64,000 nucleotides of DNA from Paramacrobiotus metropolitanus (GCF_019649055.1 NW_026570236.1:372001-436000), one strand, 5' to 3'; counted from the first letter of the stretch, positions 24,959 through 37,554 are shown. Translations and numbers: made by a program. The notes: generated by a model not told the origin, from the sequence alone.

Positions 24959-26078
24959 ATGGTATTCGCGAAACAGCACCTGGTTACACTTACTGTTACC
25001 ATTCTGATATTTAGAAACGGTAAGGCAAAGCAGGACAATCTATTGTATGATGATCCCAATAATTGTTACAACTGCAATTATTTAATTTTTCTCTAACTAA
25101 ATTTTAGTTCCCAACGAATTATTGTAGTATAATTGCAACATATAAAATGTAGAAGTTAATAGTACTTTATACTGTACATTGTATTTAAATTAATTTTTCT
25201 TTAAGCTTAAAGTACGCTTGCGGCTTGAGCGATTGCTTGCAGTTGTTAGCATTGTAAGATAATGTTTGTACAGAATTAATAGCTATCATCTAAGTACAAA
25301 AGGAGCTATTTTTAACTGGTTGCGATCTCCAGAAAATGTGTGTGGCATTCGCTGTTACCAGTGTATGGGAACGCAGCCGGGATGCTCGACGGAAACGCTC
25401 GACTGGCGTTTAGTGAAAAACCTTGAATGCCCCGATCCGTACGATGCTTGCGTTAAGATAACTGACACAGTGTTAGGTGGGTGGATGTTACGAATGCGGG
25501 ACCGGTAATTCAGTACAGCATACGGAACTCTTGGTGAACATTCGCAAACCGTCTGGACACCTAGTTTTTGTGTCGGTTTGTGATGACACAAAGAAAGGAA
25601 TCTTTCAGATTATGTTGCATTTCAGGGTCGAATTTGACTACACGCGGGTGCCTATCGACATTCATCAGCGTTCGACGGGATATTCCAGCGGATAAGTACG
25701 AAGGGTGTCGATTAGGCGCACACGACATCCGCTTGAATAAAGATGTCATTGTTTCGGAGCCGCATCAAAAGGTACTAGCTTAACTAATGTTCGATTGTCT
25801 TTCACCATAGTATGACGGTTTAATTTACAAAGATACCCTATGCACCCAAACTGGCAACGCTTGGTTGTTTCTGCGCTGTTTACGCGGATGCATCTGTAAG
25901 AGGTCGTAACATCACGTGAATGGACTTTTTACGCTTGCAGATCGTGGAGAGAACCCATCACATGTTTTGTTTCTGCTCATGGGATAATTATTGTAACAGT
26001 TCACTGCGGAAATGCACCACGGGGTTCATACTGCAGTGGTCATTCTTGCTGCTAATAATTTTCGGTTATTATTTGTAG
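24959..26078 (+). CDS. Ly6/uPAR-type protein of the quiver (sleepless) kind, probably GPI-anchored
   Basis: Four exons (24959-25019, 25333-25476, 25626-25771, 25941-26078) encode 162 aa in a continuous frame. Exon 1 is a signal peptide (MVFAKQHLVTLTVTILIF). The mature chain opens with the typical IRCYQC, then CPDPYDACVKI, RGCLST, YEGCRL and the closing FCFCSWDNYCN, matching the C-x-C...D..CN end of three-finger Ly6 domains. A hydrophobic tail (FILQWSFLLLIIFGYY) fits a GPI-anchor signal. In insects, quiver-class proteins bind and modulate potassium channels and acetylcholine receptors; whether this one does is unknown. The whole unit is compact, with introns of 149-313 bp. Confidence 0.8.
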
Positions 26079-29000
26079 CGATTCAGTTCTAGCTTACAGT
26101 ATTGTTAACCCGTTAAATTGAATATTAAAACCGTGACGAATGATAAGCGTACAGTACTGTTGCTAACATTCAGTAGAAATAAATTATTACAATATTATCA
26201 TATACTAGCATAAAGGTCGTAACCGCCCTTAGGGCAAGCGGGCGGCGGTATTTAATTTTCAATATGTAAGGCAGCGAACGTATTAAGTGTTTAACAGGTA
26301 AGCACTGAAGCTGCAGAACTGACCTTTGCGATTGCTATTATTAGGACTAACTGCAAGCAAACTTTCGGTTTCGCATACACCAAACACTTTTGATATTTTT
26401 TCACGACATTTTGTAGATAAATGATTTAAGTATACTGAAGTGAAACCCGTTTGTGGACTCGACATCCGGTTGAAGAGTTATAGGTGATATACAATTTCAA
26501 TTGGTTTTTTAGCAAACCGGTTCATCATCAACAGTCTCATAATGAACCGGCATGTACAAATTTTCTGTGTGAAATATCTGTGTTTTTAACACGCATATCT
26601 TGAATCAAGCTAGAATTATCTTAAGAACGAGTTTCTGTATGAATTAATTTGAAAAATTGGATAGATTTCGATGATGTCCTGGAAGCGGGAAACCGAAATT
26701 ACACACTCCAAAATTAGAAAAGTGCTTCTTTTCAGACGTGTTTGTCCAGTGCAAGGAATAACAGAAACTTTGCACAATTAAAGCTCGTGAAATCCGCAAG
26801 TAAGGCCAGCCAGAAAGCCAGTCCCTGACTAACGATTTAGAAGCTAACCTGATTTGATTTTTTTCTTGGAAGGGCGATGTGTAAGCTACCCTGAATTGTT
26901 AAACTGGCATATTTTGTTGACACCTATCAAGCAGCCAGAAATTATTAAGAAAAACTGGCAGACCCTCGCAAATTGCGCGGAAGAAATTAAACGAACTACT
27001 GTAAAAATAACTAACCTTACTTACGTGATTAAAGACTGTTACTAAGGTTATTTAGGTTATTTGTTCTGGAATACTTTTACGCTTAATTTTTACAATAAAC
27101 CTGGCGCTTAAGTCATAATAAATGGTTTTTTCTTCAAATGCATGTTAACGTTTAAAATATACAGTACCACTATTAACTTCCTACGCTGCAGTAAATGCTA
27201 CTACCCGGTACCATAGCAGCACTACGGAGCAATTCAAGTTTGCGTAACGTTTTTTCACACGAGTTTTCACCACCAGTCCCCTGTTGGAAAACGCTAAAGT
27301 GACCGAATTATTACAACCATAATGCCGCAAACGCAGCACAAAGCCCAACCACTACTTGTAAAATGGAATTTCGATTGTTTCAGTTACATTTAATGTTTTC
27401 TATAGTGTCGGGCTGGCACGTACGCAAACCCTTCCATACCCATTCCCTGAAACGAAAACGTTGCGAAAAATCCAACAACTTTTGTATCATGTGGTATATG
27501 AATCGCGCCTACCGAAAACAGCAGCAATCCGTGTTTTCCATAACATATAAATATTGCATATATTTCCATATTTTCTACTGACGGTCATTTACCAGAGAAC
27601 GTTAAATTATGGTAATCGGTGTACTAACTTTTGTGCTGTCCGTTATCTTGAAACTCCGTAAAAGTTTTTAATAAATATCGGTAAGTACTAATTTAAGTGG
27701 TATTCAGTTCATCTTTTTATATTTTATTTATTTTTTGCACGTACCTAGATTATAGTTACCCAGTACCCGCACCCTGAGCAGGTTGACCACGTCGGACACT
27801 GGGAATTATTTTATTCATATTTCTTTATATGCAGAAATTAAATGTCTGACTTGCTGCTCCGCGAGCTCTGCTCGCGCAGCAGCTCGGCGTCCCCTTCGGC
27901 TCCGCCTTCCGTTAATAGTTCAGAAATACTGAACTGTGCTTCCTAAATCTTTAGTTTTTACTAAAAATAAATAAAGCAATGAATTTTGACAAATGATTAA
28001 AATGCGAAGTGGAACAGGTAAAACATGGTTCACGGTCACAGTAAAGCCTCCGTTTCAAGCAACAGCCAATCAATATTTCTGGTCCAACAGTAAAATTAAT
28101 ATTCTCACACCCCATAGACGAGCGGATACGTTAAACTCACACATACCGCTCTTGAAGGCGCAGTTATTTAACCATGAACTGCTTTCGCAGTTATTTTCAA
28201 TTTCCCTGATTGGCTGTTGCATGATTCCGTAGACTTTGTATAGTAAGGTTTCCCAGAGCTACCTTTAAAACGTACTTCTACTCGTTTTCTCAAATCAAAC
28301 TAATTTTGTAAAAACCTACTAAATTAGGGCTATCGAGTAATACGCACAGCTTAAAAATTGCCCCAAGAGGGTCGTTTAGCATGGATGCGCAGACAAGATC
28401 GCCACACCTCCTTTTATTCTTTTATTTTAATATATACTCGCACAAATCAAATAGAAAACGGCATTTTTGGAATAGTCACACAGTGCGAAAACTGCATAAC
28501 TGGCATAGCTCAAGCAACATGTCTACAACTGCAATACTTTTAAAACAGGAGGCCTTTCACACGAGACAGCTGAAATATTCCAAATGTCCATGCGTAAAAG
28601 AAATGCCTGAAGTTAATATGTTTTGCAACTTGAGACACGAAAACTTTTCACACTATTTTAATTGGCGACGTTGGAAACGAGCACAGCTTAAATTTTCAGA
28701 AAAGTGCTGTTAATGTCGGCAGTTTAAAAAATTCTCTATCGAACGAGCCTGAATAATTAACAGTGCGGAAACCGGTTTGCGATATAGAAGACAAAATGAT
28801 AAACGACATTGTTCTTGTTGAATGATAGCCGCTCTCACGCTGGATTTCTGTTCGACACTTCCAGAAGCTTTTGTGTTATGATTATGCACTTTTCAAATTT
28901 TAAGTTCGTTTGCTGTTAAGAATTTCTGAGTTAAAAAAAACCAAAAAAACATAGCAATTTAGCAAAATCTTTCAATTTATTTTCGAAATCGCAAGTAAAA

Positions 29001-30109
29001 TCTTCTTACAAATTGATTTGGGATTTAATAAAAAATGTAGTAAATAAAATTAATTTATTATCGATTTTGTAAAACTTTGAAAACAAATTGTCGACAAAAA
29101 TTTAACCGTTAAATATTTATATATTTTGCCATTCATGTGTTCAAGGTTTGCCGTGTAGCTATTGAATTATTTCTCAGGTCTTCAATTACGATAAAAAATT
29201 GGGCTGGCCGAAGCGTTTAAGTACGTGAAGCGGTGAAGCTAACGATTTCTCGATTACTCTGATCTTACTTGTCAAAATAACAACATTTACCAAAGTTTTC
29301 AATATCTCGGTCTGAATGGTTGGTTTTATGCTTGGCTTGAAAAGGTTAGTGCTTCCTATGCACAATAGAAAACGTGGCACCTGGCAGCCTTTTGTATCAT
29401 TTTAATATGCAACGTGTATATGGCGAAGTATTTCAGATAAAAAATCGATATATTGCAACAGGTTTCATCCGATGATAATTCAGTAAAAATGTTCTGCTTA
29501 AGTGAACAGGAGCCAAGTGGAACTGGCTTTTTAGTTAGAAGTGCTGTTGGGTAGTTTGTCGAGAGCTCCTGGTCCCAATGCCTATTGTACGGAATCTTGT
29601 TCGATGATAATCACGAAGCACTGTTAGTACCCTTGCCACGAGTAGGTTATAAAAGGGACCCGCAAGCACAAAACGGAAATTATCTGAGATAGTTATTTGA
29701 TTTGAAAGTTCAAAAATTTTTAAAAGATATTTAGGGCAATGAAGTCTGTTCTAAACATCCGAGGATACAATAATGATGTTTAAACAAATTTACAAAAATT
29801 TCTACATATCTATAAATATTTATTCGTAATATTGAAAAACGTTTTAACATAGTTAAACGTATTCAATAATGTTTTCGAAGGTAATTTAAATTTTTTTATA
29901 CCTTTCAGAATAGTTTCGAAATACTTTCAAACATTCAAAATTCTTCTAAAACACTTAGAAATTTTACTTCTAAATTTAGATTGCGGCTAAGTTATCGAAC
30001 TGCTGCTATGTCCCGTAAATATACGAAAGATCAAAACTTTGGATTGAAAGCGACCCAACGTTTACGATCGCCCAGTCTTAAGAACAGTTTTAAGTTCCGG
30101 GTACTTGTA

Positions 30110-30295
30110 GGCCAAAGGGTCACACGGCGACCTGAAGGTCAGGGTCGCCGTGTCTTAGAACCGCAGTTTCGGGGTGTCGTGAAACAAAGGTCACTAAAGG
30201 TCACTTGGCGACCCAAAGGTCTGGGTCGCCGTGTCTTAGAACCGCAGTTTCGGGGTGTGAGGAACCTGAAGGTCAAGGTCGCCGTGTCTTAAAAC
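30110..30295. repeat. Tandem repeat with palindromic core
   Basis: Two full units of about 75-85 bp and a partial third share GGTCGCCGTGTCTTAGAACC and CGCAGTTTCGGGGTGT. Each unit contains an inverted pair (GGCGACC...GGTCGCC). A 103-codon open frame across it is a by-product of the repetition. Confidence 0.7.
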
Positions 30296-30608
30296 CTCAA
30301 AGTGCTTATATTGAAAAAAACGCGGGCTCGCTTCGCTCGCCCGCTCGAATATATACTGTACTGTGACCGTACGCCGGTACGCGTAATTTTATCGGAACAT
30401 CTTTTATCCTGAAACATGGAAAAACATGAAGCACGTATTGCGGTAAATAATTGCCCTATGTGGCTGCTTTATATTCGGCTTGTTCAAAATCAATAATAAA
30501 AACTAATAAAAATTATTATCAAAGATTTTTTAAGTTTACGTACTACTACTCTGCAGTGACAGAGTCTGCAATACTGCACTCTGCAGCTTGTTCGCCTCCG
30601 GTGTACGA

Positions 30609-30616
30609 TGACGTCA
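30609..30616. promoter_or_regulatory. Consensus CRE/ATF site upstream of hydroquinone reductase 1
   Basis: A perfect palindrome TGACGTCA lies about 230 bp upstream of the first ATG of the reductase gene, in a plausible promoter position. Such sites bind CREB/ATF-type bZIP factors. Function here is inferred from position only. Confidence 0.4.
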
Positions 30617-30843
30617 GCAGAACACAAGACTTCAACAGAGACTACTGAACGCCGAAGACAGCTGTTTGCAACTTTGCGCTTTGCAGACAGAAGGTTGATT
30701 TCGCAGAGTCACCACAGTTTACAGTTGTTAAATTGTTTGCTTTTTAAGTTATTGCTACTTTATAAGTAACATTTGAATCCTTGACAGTTGTTTTTGATAT
30801 TAATAACACATTTTTGTGATTTGGTACTGTATCCCGTGGCCGT

Positions 30844-33560
30844 ATGCTGAATTATTCCGGGTTTTCGAAGTTGAGCACGGTTTCCAAACATTCCTATCAC
30901 ATCAGCTTCTCTTCGCAAGCGTTTTTATCCTTCTTTCGGATAGCATATTCTACAAACATGAGCGGCGATTCGAAGAATCAAGAGAATGCAGGGAAGAAAC
31001 CACAAGAAACTGATAATGCTAAGAGACTTTTGCAACAGGTAAGCAAAATCTCTTGAACGAGTGCTGGATGCAGCATACGCTGTAGGGACAGAACAGCCTA
31101 TATAGAATATAGATACAGTACAATACGATAAGAGCTCTGAACTCGTAAAATTGATAACCGTCGATTATGAACGTTTGATTTTGCAGTTACAGCGAACTAT
31201 TATTAGAGTGCTAAAGTGAAAAACTGAAATTCAGTGAAATAGTGAGAATAATCAAGTAAGGGTTAAGTGATAAACTGCAAGTGTTGACGATTTAAAAACA
31301 AAACTGAAACAAAAGTGTAGCTTGTGAAGATAAATTAATAATAAAAGCATTATTAAAATTCTGTACTAATTCCATTACGAGATTCTATTGTGAATTGTGT
31401 GTTTTTCGTTTGCAGTCGCAGTTTCGAAACTGGATCAAAGGCAAGTTGCATAATGCGGATTCAGTTTTGTTGTCAGCATTTTTAAAATTATGACAAAAAT
31501 TTAACTGTTCTGATAACTGCTAACTTGCTGTATAGTTTATTTATTTGTAGTAACATGGTCACGATTTATTGCTTAAAATGAAATGCTTGTTCTTAGCGGA
31601 CGGATCGAGTGAATTTCCGGCAGAAGCCAACCGCTACCATCTGTATGTATCCTGGGCATGTCCATGGGTAAGTGTCAGCTTCACATAAGTAATTGCTGTT
31701 TATACTTCGAGCTGTTAAGGAAAAGGTAATTTTTGTGCATTATGCCATCAATATTATTTTGGTCGGAAAACAAATACGGCATGTTTTCTACAAATACTAA
31801 TCTGTTCTTGATTTCAATCAACTCCCGCAACTGAGTCTTCTCTAAGAGTTTCTGTTAAGATTTACTGTCGTTGCAAATCGTTATCACGACTGCTCCAGTA
31901 TGATTTTTTGTGTGACTTTTCTGACTACAATTCGAAAATTATTCTTTAGGCGCATAGAACCATCATTGCTCGAAGTTTGAAGGGCCTTGAAGATGTTATT
32001 TCCATGACAGTGGTCGACTGGGCTCTTGATCGTAGCAAAGGTAGCTTGATTGCGATTGTATTGTTCTTTGTAGTGTGACTGATGTTGATTCGAGTATGAA
32101 TTCACTGAAATTCGCTCAGCTTGTTCTGTTTGGTTTAAGGGTGGTCGATTAATCCTGGTGTAAGTAAAGAGTGGACGGCCGTGATTGCATTTATGTTCAA
32201 TGATGTTCACAAAAAATATTATCTGACGGTGAACATTAAAATATTTTTGTACGGAACGTTTGCGATGCTTTCTCTGATGTGAGAGTAGGTATTAGAACAA
32301 GTGAAGAAGATTATTAAACGGTAAAGTATAATAACTGGAAAGTTTCGATGCTTGTATTTTCTAACTGCGAAACTATGTTTCTCATGCAAATTGTTTTATT
32401 TCGTATAAGTTAAATCATGTTTCAAATTTGATTACAGTATATTTGTTTTTAGCGACCGGGATGTACTGCTGACGATGTCAATCATGCGAAACTTTTGCGG
32501 GAACTGTATGAAGCTTCCAGTCCAGGTATAGTGTGAACGCAAAAATTCGAGTTCTTCGCATATGAATGTGTATGACAGTCGTGTTGTTGGCATCAGGCTA
32601 TGACGGCCGAATTACGGTTCCGGTTCTGTGGGATAAACAGGTATGACAGTCGCCGTACCATAACTGCCGGCGTCTGCGAAATGTTTTCACCTCTCGATGT
32701 TATTGTAGAAAAAGACCATTGTGAGCAATGAAAGCTCGGAAATCCTCCGTATGTTCGGTACCCAGTTCGACGCTCTGAGCAAAACGGAGGAGCAGAAGAA
32801 ACTCGATTTGTACCCGGTTAATTTGCAAAAGGAGATCGATACTATCAATGAATGGGTTTTCGAGTAAGAATCCTCAGTTCCTTGTTTTCACTTCACTGGA
32901 TTTCGGCTTTAACAATGAAACTATCAAATTAATTCAGTTTAAAAGACGCAAATTGGTCTTCGATGTCGTATCCGGTACATTAAATTTTACAGAAACATCA
33001 ATCGTGGCGTGTACAAATGTGCATTTGCAAAGACGCAGGAAGATTATGACACACCGGCAAAAGCGTTATTCGAACACCTGGACAAGGTAAAAACGGTTGA
33101 AACTGCGTTTTAAAAAATTACATTATATGTAATCTTTGATTTTTTTCCTGTGCAACAGGCGGAACGAATTTTGTCTAAGCAACGCTACATTGCCGGGAGC
33201 CAAATGACGGAAGCTGATGTCAGATTGTTTACCACTTTATTGCGCTTTGATCGTGTCTACTACGTGCTGTTCAAGGTTTGCTGTACTTTTTTGCTGGTGC
33301 AATAGATGAAGTTTTAACTCTGTTTGAAATTTTGACTTTTGTTGCAGTGCGCGAAAAAGCAGATCGTTAATTATCCCAACTTGTGGGGCTGGGTACGCGA
33401 TATGTACCAGAAACCTGGTATCAAGAAGACCGTCAATATGGAACACATCCGCAAGCACTATTACACAACGTTCAAGGAGCTGAATCCCAACGCAATCGTT
33501 CCCATTGAGGCCGACATCAGTTTCGACGAAGCTCACGGGCGTGAGAAGCTGAGTGCATGA
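30844..33560 (+). CDS. Glutathionyl-hydroquinone reductase, Xi-class GST (ECM4/YqjG family), copy 1
   Basis: Eleven exons (30844-31038, 31416-31440, 31597-31667, 31950-32040, 32140-32159, 32453-32525, 32597-32640, 32709-32863, 32993-33086, 33159-33275, 33348-33560) give 365 aa, or 327 aa from the ATG at 30958. The family uses glutathione to reduce glutathionyl-hydroquinones via a thioredoxin-fold cysteine. Visible marks are [17 protein letters not shown] (catalytic Cys in CPW, about residue 95), [46 protein letters not shown] and MEHIRKHYY. The longer start adds a basic, Ser-rich leader that could target mitochondria. Intron 2 has a GC donor (GCAAGT), and exon 5 is a 20-nt microexon. An AATAAA lies 35 bp after the stop. 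The family is usual in bacteria, fungi and plants and rare in animals. Confidence 0.9.
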
Positions 33561-34690
33561 GTTAACAGAGAAATCATGACAGATTTTAATCTTTAATAAA
33601 TCCATATTATTGATATAGTCGTTATTCTTTCTGGCGCATATGGTGTTGTTCTGATGTTGTTAAGCTTTTATTGAATCGGTTTTTATAGAGTGTTGGAAAA
33701 AGGTAGTTTTGTGAAACTTCTTCGAGTTTATTAAAGATTATTAGCATCGCGCTGAACTGAAGTATTCGTATAAATGAAATAAAACTGAAATCGGTGGACA
33801 CCGGGTGCCTGTGGCTGACTGGTTGTATTATTTCTGTGAGGCACAGTTTCAAGATTACAGCTCTCATGGCGTGACCCAGAGGGTTTGTAGTCTCCTGTTG
33901 CCGTATCCGTATTTTGTACGGGTACACATGTTCTGCAGATCATCTGAGAAGCGGGAAGAGAACATTCTACTGAAGTACGAATGTGACAAGCAATTATTAA
34001 TGATGTATTAACTGAGCGCTGTGCAGTAAAACGCCGAATAGTTAGTGCGGGTACGTAAAATCCTGATTTTGGAAGAACACTCGCAGGCCTCGGCGAACTG
34101 GAGAGCTTCCGCCAGTAATCCGATCAGTTAGCATATGTCGATAACATTAATATTATGGATTACAGCAGTCAGATTTAACCTATTTGGATGAATTTTGAAT
34201 TACTTACCGTAGAAAAATATGCAGCTTCTGCGTTTGCAGCCTTATCGTTATTTCATGATCATGTTGCAGTACACAGTATACCATGACCGGCGTGGCTTTC
34301 ATGTACTTAGATATAATATTTCTTTAACGATGCATATGCCTCTTGGAATTTCATTTTGCAGTGTTTCTTCCTTCGCGGTGTTTCCTGACTTCCGGCTGAA
34401 CGCGTTACCAGGATTACGGCGCTTGCACTGCCACAAGACATGCCGGCTGCCACCTTTCGTTGAATTACTTGCTATTTCTATTCACTCAGCACTTTCGCAG
34501 CCAGTTGTACAAGTTGTACCTATCGCACTACACATACAGATTTTTTATTGATCGGTTCTTAGTTGCGGACGATGATGCAGCAAACAGCTGCACATGCTTC
34601 TAACATTCCTTAAAACTTCAGTGCTGGGATTTCAGTCCGCTGGGAAGTTCTTGATTCGCCACGAACAGCCTGTATTTGCTATCTAAAAAA
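33561..34690. other. Spacer between the two reductase genes
   Basis: 1.1 kb containing the 3' UTR of copy 1 and, presumably, the promoter of copy 2. A 110-codon open frame at 34219-34551 has no recognisable motif. No clear match to the region upstream of copy 1 was seen. Confidence 0.4.
33595..33600 (+). terminator. Poly(A) signal of hydroquinone reductase 1
   Basis: AATAAA 35 bp downstream of the stop codon at 33560. Confidence 0.6.
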
Positions 34691-36994
34691 ATGTCGTCTA
34701 CCGGTTTTCACAACTGGATCACAGGTAATAAATAACACGACTTCGATAGTATAGGCCCCAGCTAATTTTCTTGGTTTTTTCTGTATCGCAGCTGATGGAT
34801 CAAGCGGATTTCCAGCAGCAGCCAACCGCTACCACCTTTATGTCTCCTATGCTTGTCCATTTGTAATTACACTAACTATGCATTTCATTGCTTGTACTTC
34901 TCAGACACTTATGTACAGTATTTAACAAATTGGCACTGCACAGCACAGCGTACTTACATACAGATCACGTTCTGCAGGCGCATCGGACAATTATCGGAAG
35001 AAGCCTAAAAGGTCTGGAGGATGCCATTTCTATGTCAGTTGTTGACTGGGCGCTGGATCGCAGCACAGGTAAATTAAATAATGTTACATTTATGATCATT
35101 TTTCATAGCTGACAGCATTAAGGGTGCTGGTTGATCATGAGAGCGCCTCTGTTGCTGATTCCAAGTGGGTATTAAGATTTTCTAGCATTGTATATATTTC
35201 CCTTTCTTCGCAGGATGGGCCTTTAATCCTGACGTAAGTGGGGAAACAAAAAACAATCTCGGAAAGAGTAAGATAAAGTTTTAACTTTTGTATTAACGGG
35301 ATAAACCGGAAAAAATTATGAATGCAAGTTTAGTGTTTATGGATCGATAGCTACTCGTATCTACACTAATACTGTTAACGTTAACCATACGCATCACAGG
35401 TGACAGTTGGCACATCCCTTGTTCGTTTACAACTATTAAAAATAGATAAAAAAATTTTGCAGGTGCTACTTGTGTGTAATTTATACTAGTAAATGATTGG
35501 TAGTTAAAAGTGTTTATTACGAAAGGCCACAAATTAACAGATAACTATTGGTAATAAGTTATAACTTATACGCTTGTCATGTTTAACCGTTATTTTCTGG
35601 CTTATCTTGACTGTAAAGCATTGGATACACTGTACACTGTACAGTGTACAGTGTACTGAACACTTTGTAATTGTAGCGACCTGGAGCAACATCTGATGAA
35701 GTAAATCACAAGTCTTTGTTGCGAGAAATTTATGAAATGGCTAGTCCGGGTACGTAAAAACCTGTATAGATATAAATGTGTGCGCAAACGCACTTTAGCT
35801 ACCCAAATAGCTTTCAATGAGCCGATACAAATACTAATGGTAAGCGAAATTCTCCCATTGTGTACAAACAGGTTACAGTGGAAGAATCACTGTGCCGGTA
35901 TTGTGGGATAAACAAGTAAGCCCAACGATACAGATCATTATGGTGAAAAGTTGTACGCGCAAGATAGCCACGGCCTCCCTGCAGAAAAAAACCATCGTTA
36001 ACAACGAAAGCGCTGACATTCTCCGAATGTTCCTCACCCAATTTGACGATTACGTACTGCAACAATTCTGCCCAGAAAGAACTCAACCTCTACCCAAGCA
36101 ATCTCCAGAAAGAGATTGAGGCAATTAACGAATGGGTGTTTGAGTATGTCAGCAGACTGTACTTATAATTGTTAGAAGTTAACGTTTTTTTAATTAAAGC
36201 GCTTATTTTACAGACATATTAATATTGGTGTTTACAAGTGCGCGTTCGCCAAAACCCAAGAGGAATACGATGTACCGGTAAAAAAATTATTCCAGCATCT
36301 CGACAAGGTACGCGATTAAAGCTTGATTCCAGACCAGAATTTAACGCTCATTTGTATTGGCTTTCTATAACGACATACCCGTCATACCTTCCTTCAGTAA
36401 ATAATATTTACCTCTAATAATTGTAAGTTGATCAACCTTATTGTTAGCGCTAATTATACTTGTGCAGGCAGAAGACATCTTAGCCAAGCAGCGCTTTTTG
36501 ACCGGAAGTCGGATGACAGAAGCCGATATCAGGCTGTTCACTACCTTATTGCGCTTTGACCGTGTCTACTACATCTTGTTTAAGGTATGCAATGTAGCGG
36601 GGTGTTGTTCTGAAGATAATTCTGTAATAGTGTTTTTTTTAGTGTAATATTCTGTGATAGTGTTTCTGTTTTTTTTGTTTTGCTGCCGCGATAATTATAA
36701 TTACTTCGATTTCAGAGAATTTTAGTATTACACCTCAACTTATGACTTATGTTGAGATTGTTCAACCCTTATTTGTTGCAGTGTGCCAAGAAGCAAATAG
36801 CAAATTATCCTAATTTATGGGGATGGTTACGAGACATGTACCAGGTGCGCGACATAAGGAAGACCGTCAATATGGAACACATTCGCAATCATTATTATAC
36901 ATCGTTCCAGCAACTAAACCCCAGCAATATTGTTCCCATTGATGCCAACATTGATTTGGATCAATCGCATGGAAGGGAAGCGGTGGGAAAGTAA
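34691..36994 (+). pseudogene. Glutathionyl-hydroquinone reductase, copy 2, frameshifted
   Basis: Ten exons (34691-34724, 34792-34862, 34978-35068, 35214-35233, 35677-35749, 35872-35915, 35985-36143, 36214-36307, 36468-36584, 36782-36994) line up one-to-one with exons 2-11 of copy 1, including the 20-nt microexon. The catalytic motif is CPFAHR instead of CPWAHR. Exon 7 is 159 nt against 155 in copy 1. The four extra bases at about 36050-36080 shift the frame so that a stop appears at 36117-36119 within the exon, although downstream exons remain open and well conserved. Possible readings are a recent pseudogene, an assembly indel, or splicing of a 22-nt segment (GTACTG...CCCAG), which would restore frame but is implausibly short. 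The 5' leader exon of copy 1 is absent. Confidence 0.75.
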
Positions 36995-37554
36995 AATGAG
37001 CAAGAATTTATGTTGCGCAGACAATAACCAAACCTTTTTCATTAATCCAAAATTTACAAATAATTGGCTCTAGTTATTTCGTTTGGAGCGCTATTGCGTA
37101 TGAGCACTTTTCCTGGACATTAATGCAACGTTATTGATGTTACTGTACTAGTACAAGTATCACTAAATGCTGTACCAGTTTTGGCGCTCAAATTTATTTA
37201 AAATCTTGAATGACCTGGAGGAGCAGGAGCTTGTATGGTTTTCAATGTATTTGCACTTTTAACGTTAACGAACGATTTCACCTTTGAGATTATCTATCAT
37301 GTAGGAGTGAGTAGGTTTTTCATGTTCTTCGTTTAGCATTTGCATATATGTATATCTATATTGAGATCGCATGGCTAATAAATATCATGTACAATTTATT
37401 GAACAAGAAAGATATACATGAAAGTAGAGCCAGGCAGTCATACTTCAACAGCGAAATTCCAAAGAAAAATGTTTGTATTCCAAGTTAACCACAGTGAAAA
37501 AATTTCAGTTCCTTTAACTGGCCGGCCGTTGCCTAATATTCAAAGCTCATGCTA
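36995..37554. other. 3' flank, no gene recognised
   Basis: 560 bp between the stop codons of the second reductase (plus) and the first membrane-protein gene (minus), so two convergent 3' ends. A short ATGTTTGTATTCCAA stretch at 37470-37484 recurs at 42093-42107 in unit B. Confidence 0.4.

Larger units (their letters stand above)
26079..30843. other. Long gene-poor stretch
   Basis: 4.8 kb without a supportable gene. Open frames such as 28381-28713 (110 codons) lack motifs or splice context. Two GC-rich hairpin-forming spots stand out from the AT-rich background: about 27855-27905 (CCGCGAGCTCTGCTCGCG) and about 30318-30350 (GGGCTCGCTTCGCTCGCCCG). A third, weaker one lies at 26220-26250. A palindromic tandem repeat occupies 30110-30295. 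The last few hundred bases contain the promoter of the first hydroquinone reductase gene. Confidence 0.45.

Noticed and set aside
28381-28713. 110-codon open frame
   Set aside because: No motif, no signal peptide, no splice context and no paralogue; composition looks random.
29981-30292. 103-codon open frame with repeated RRVLEPQFRGV
   Set aside because: It is the translation of a DNA tandem repeat rather than a protein under selection.
36051-36080. 22-nt intron in reductase copy 2
   Set aside because: It has GT and AG ends and would restore frame, but it is far below known spliceable lengths and absent from copy 1.
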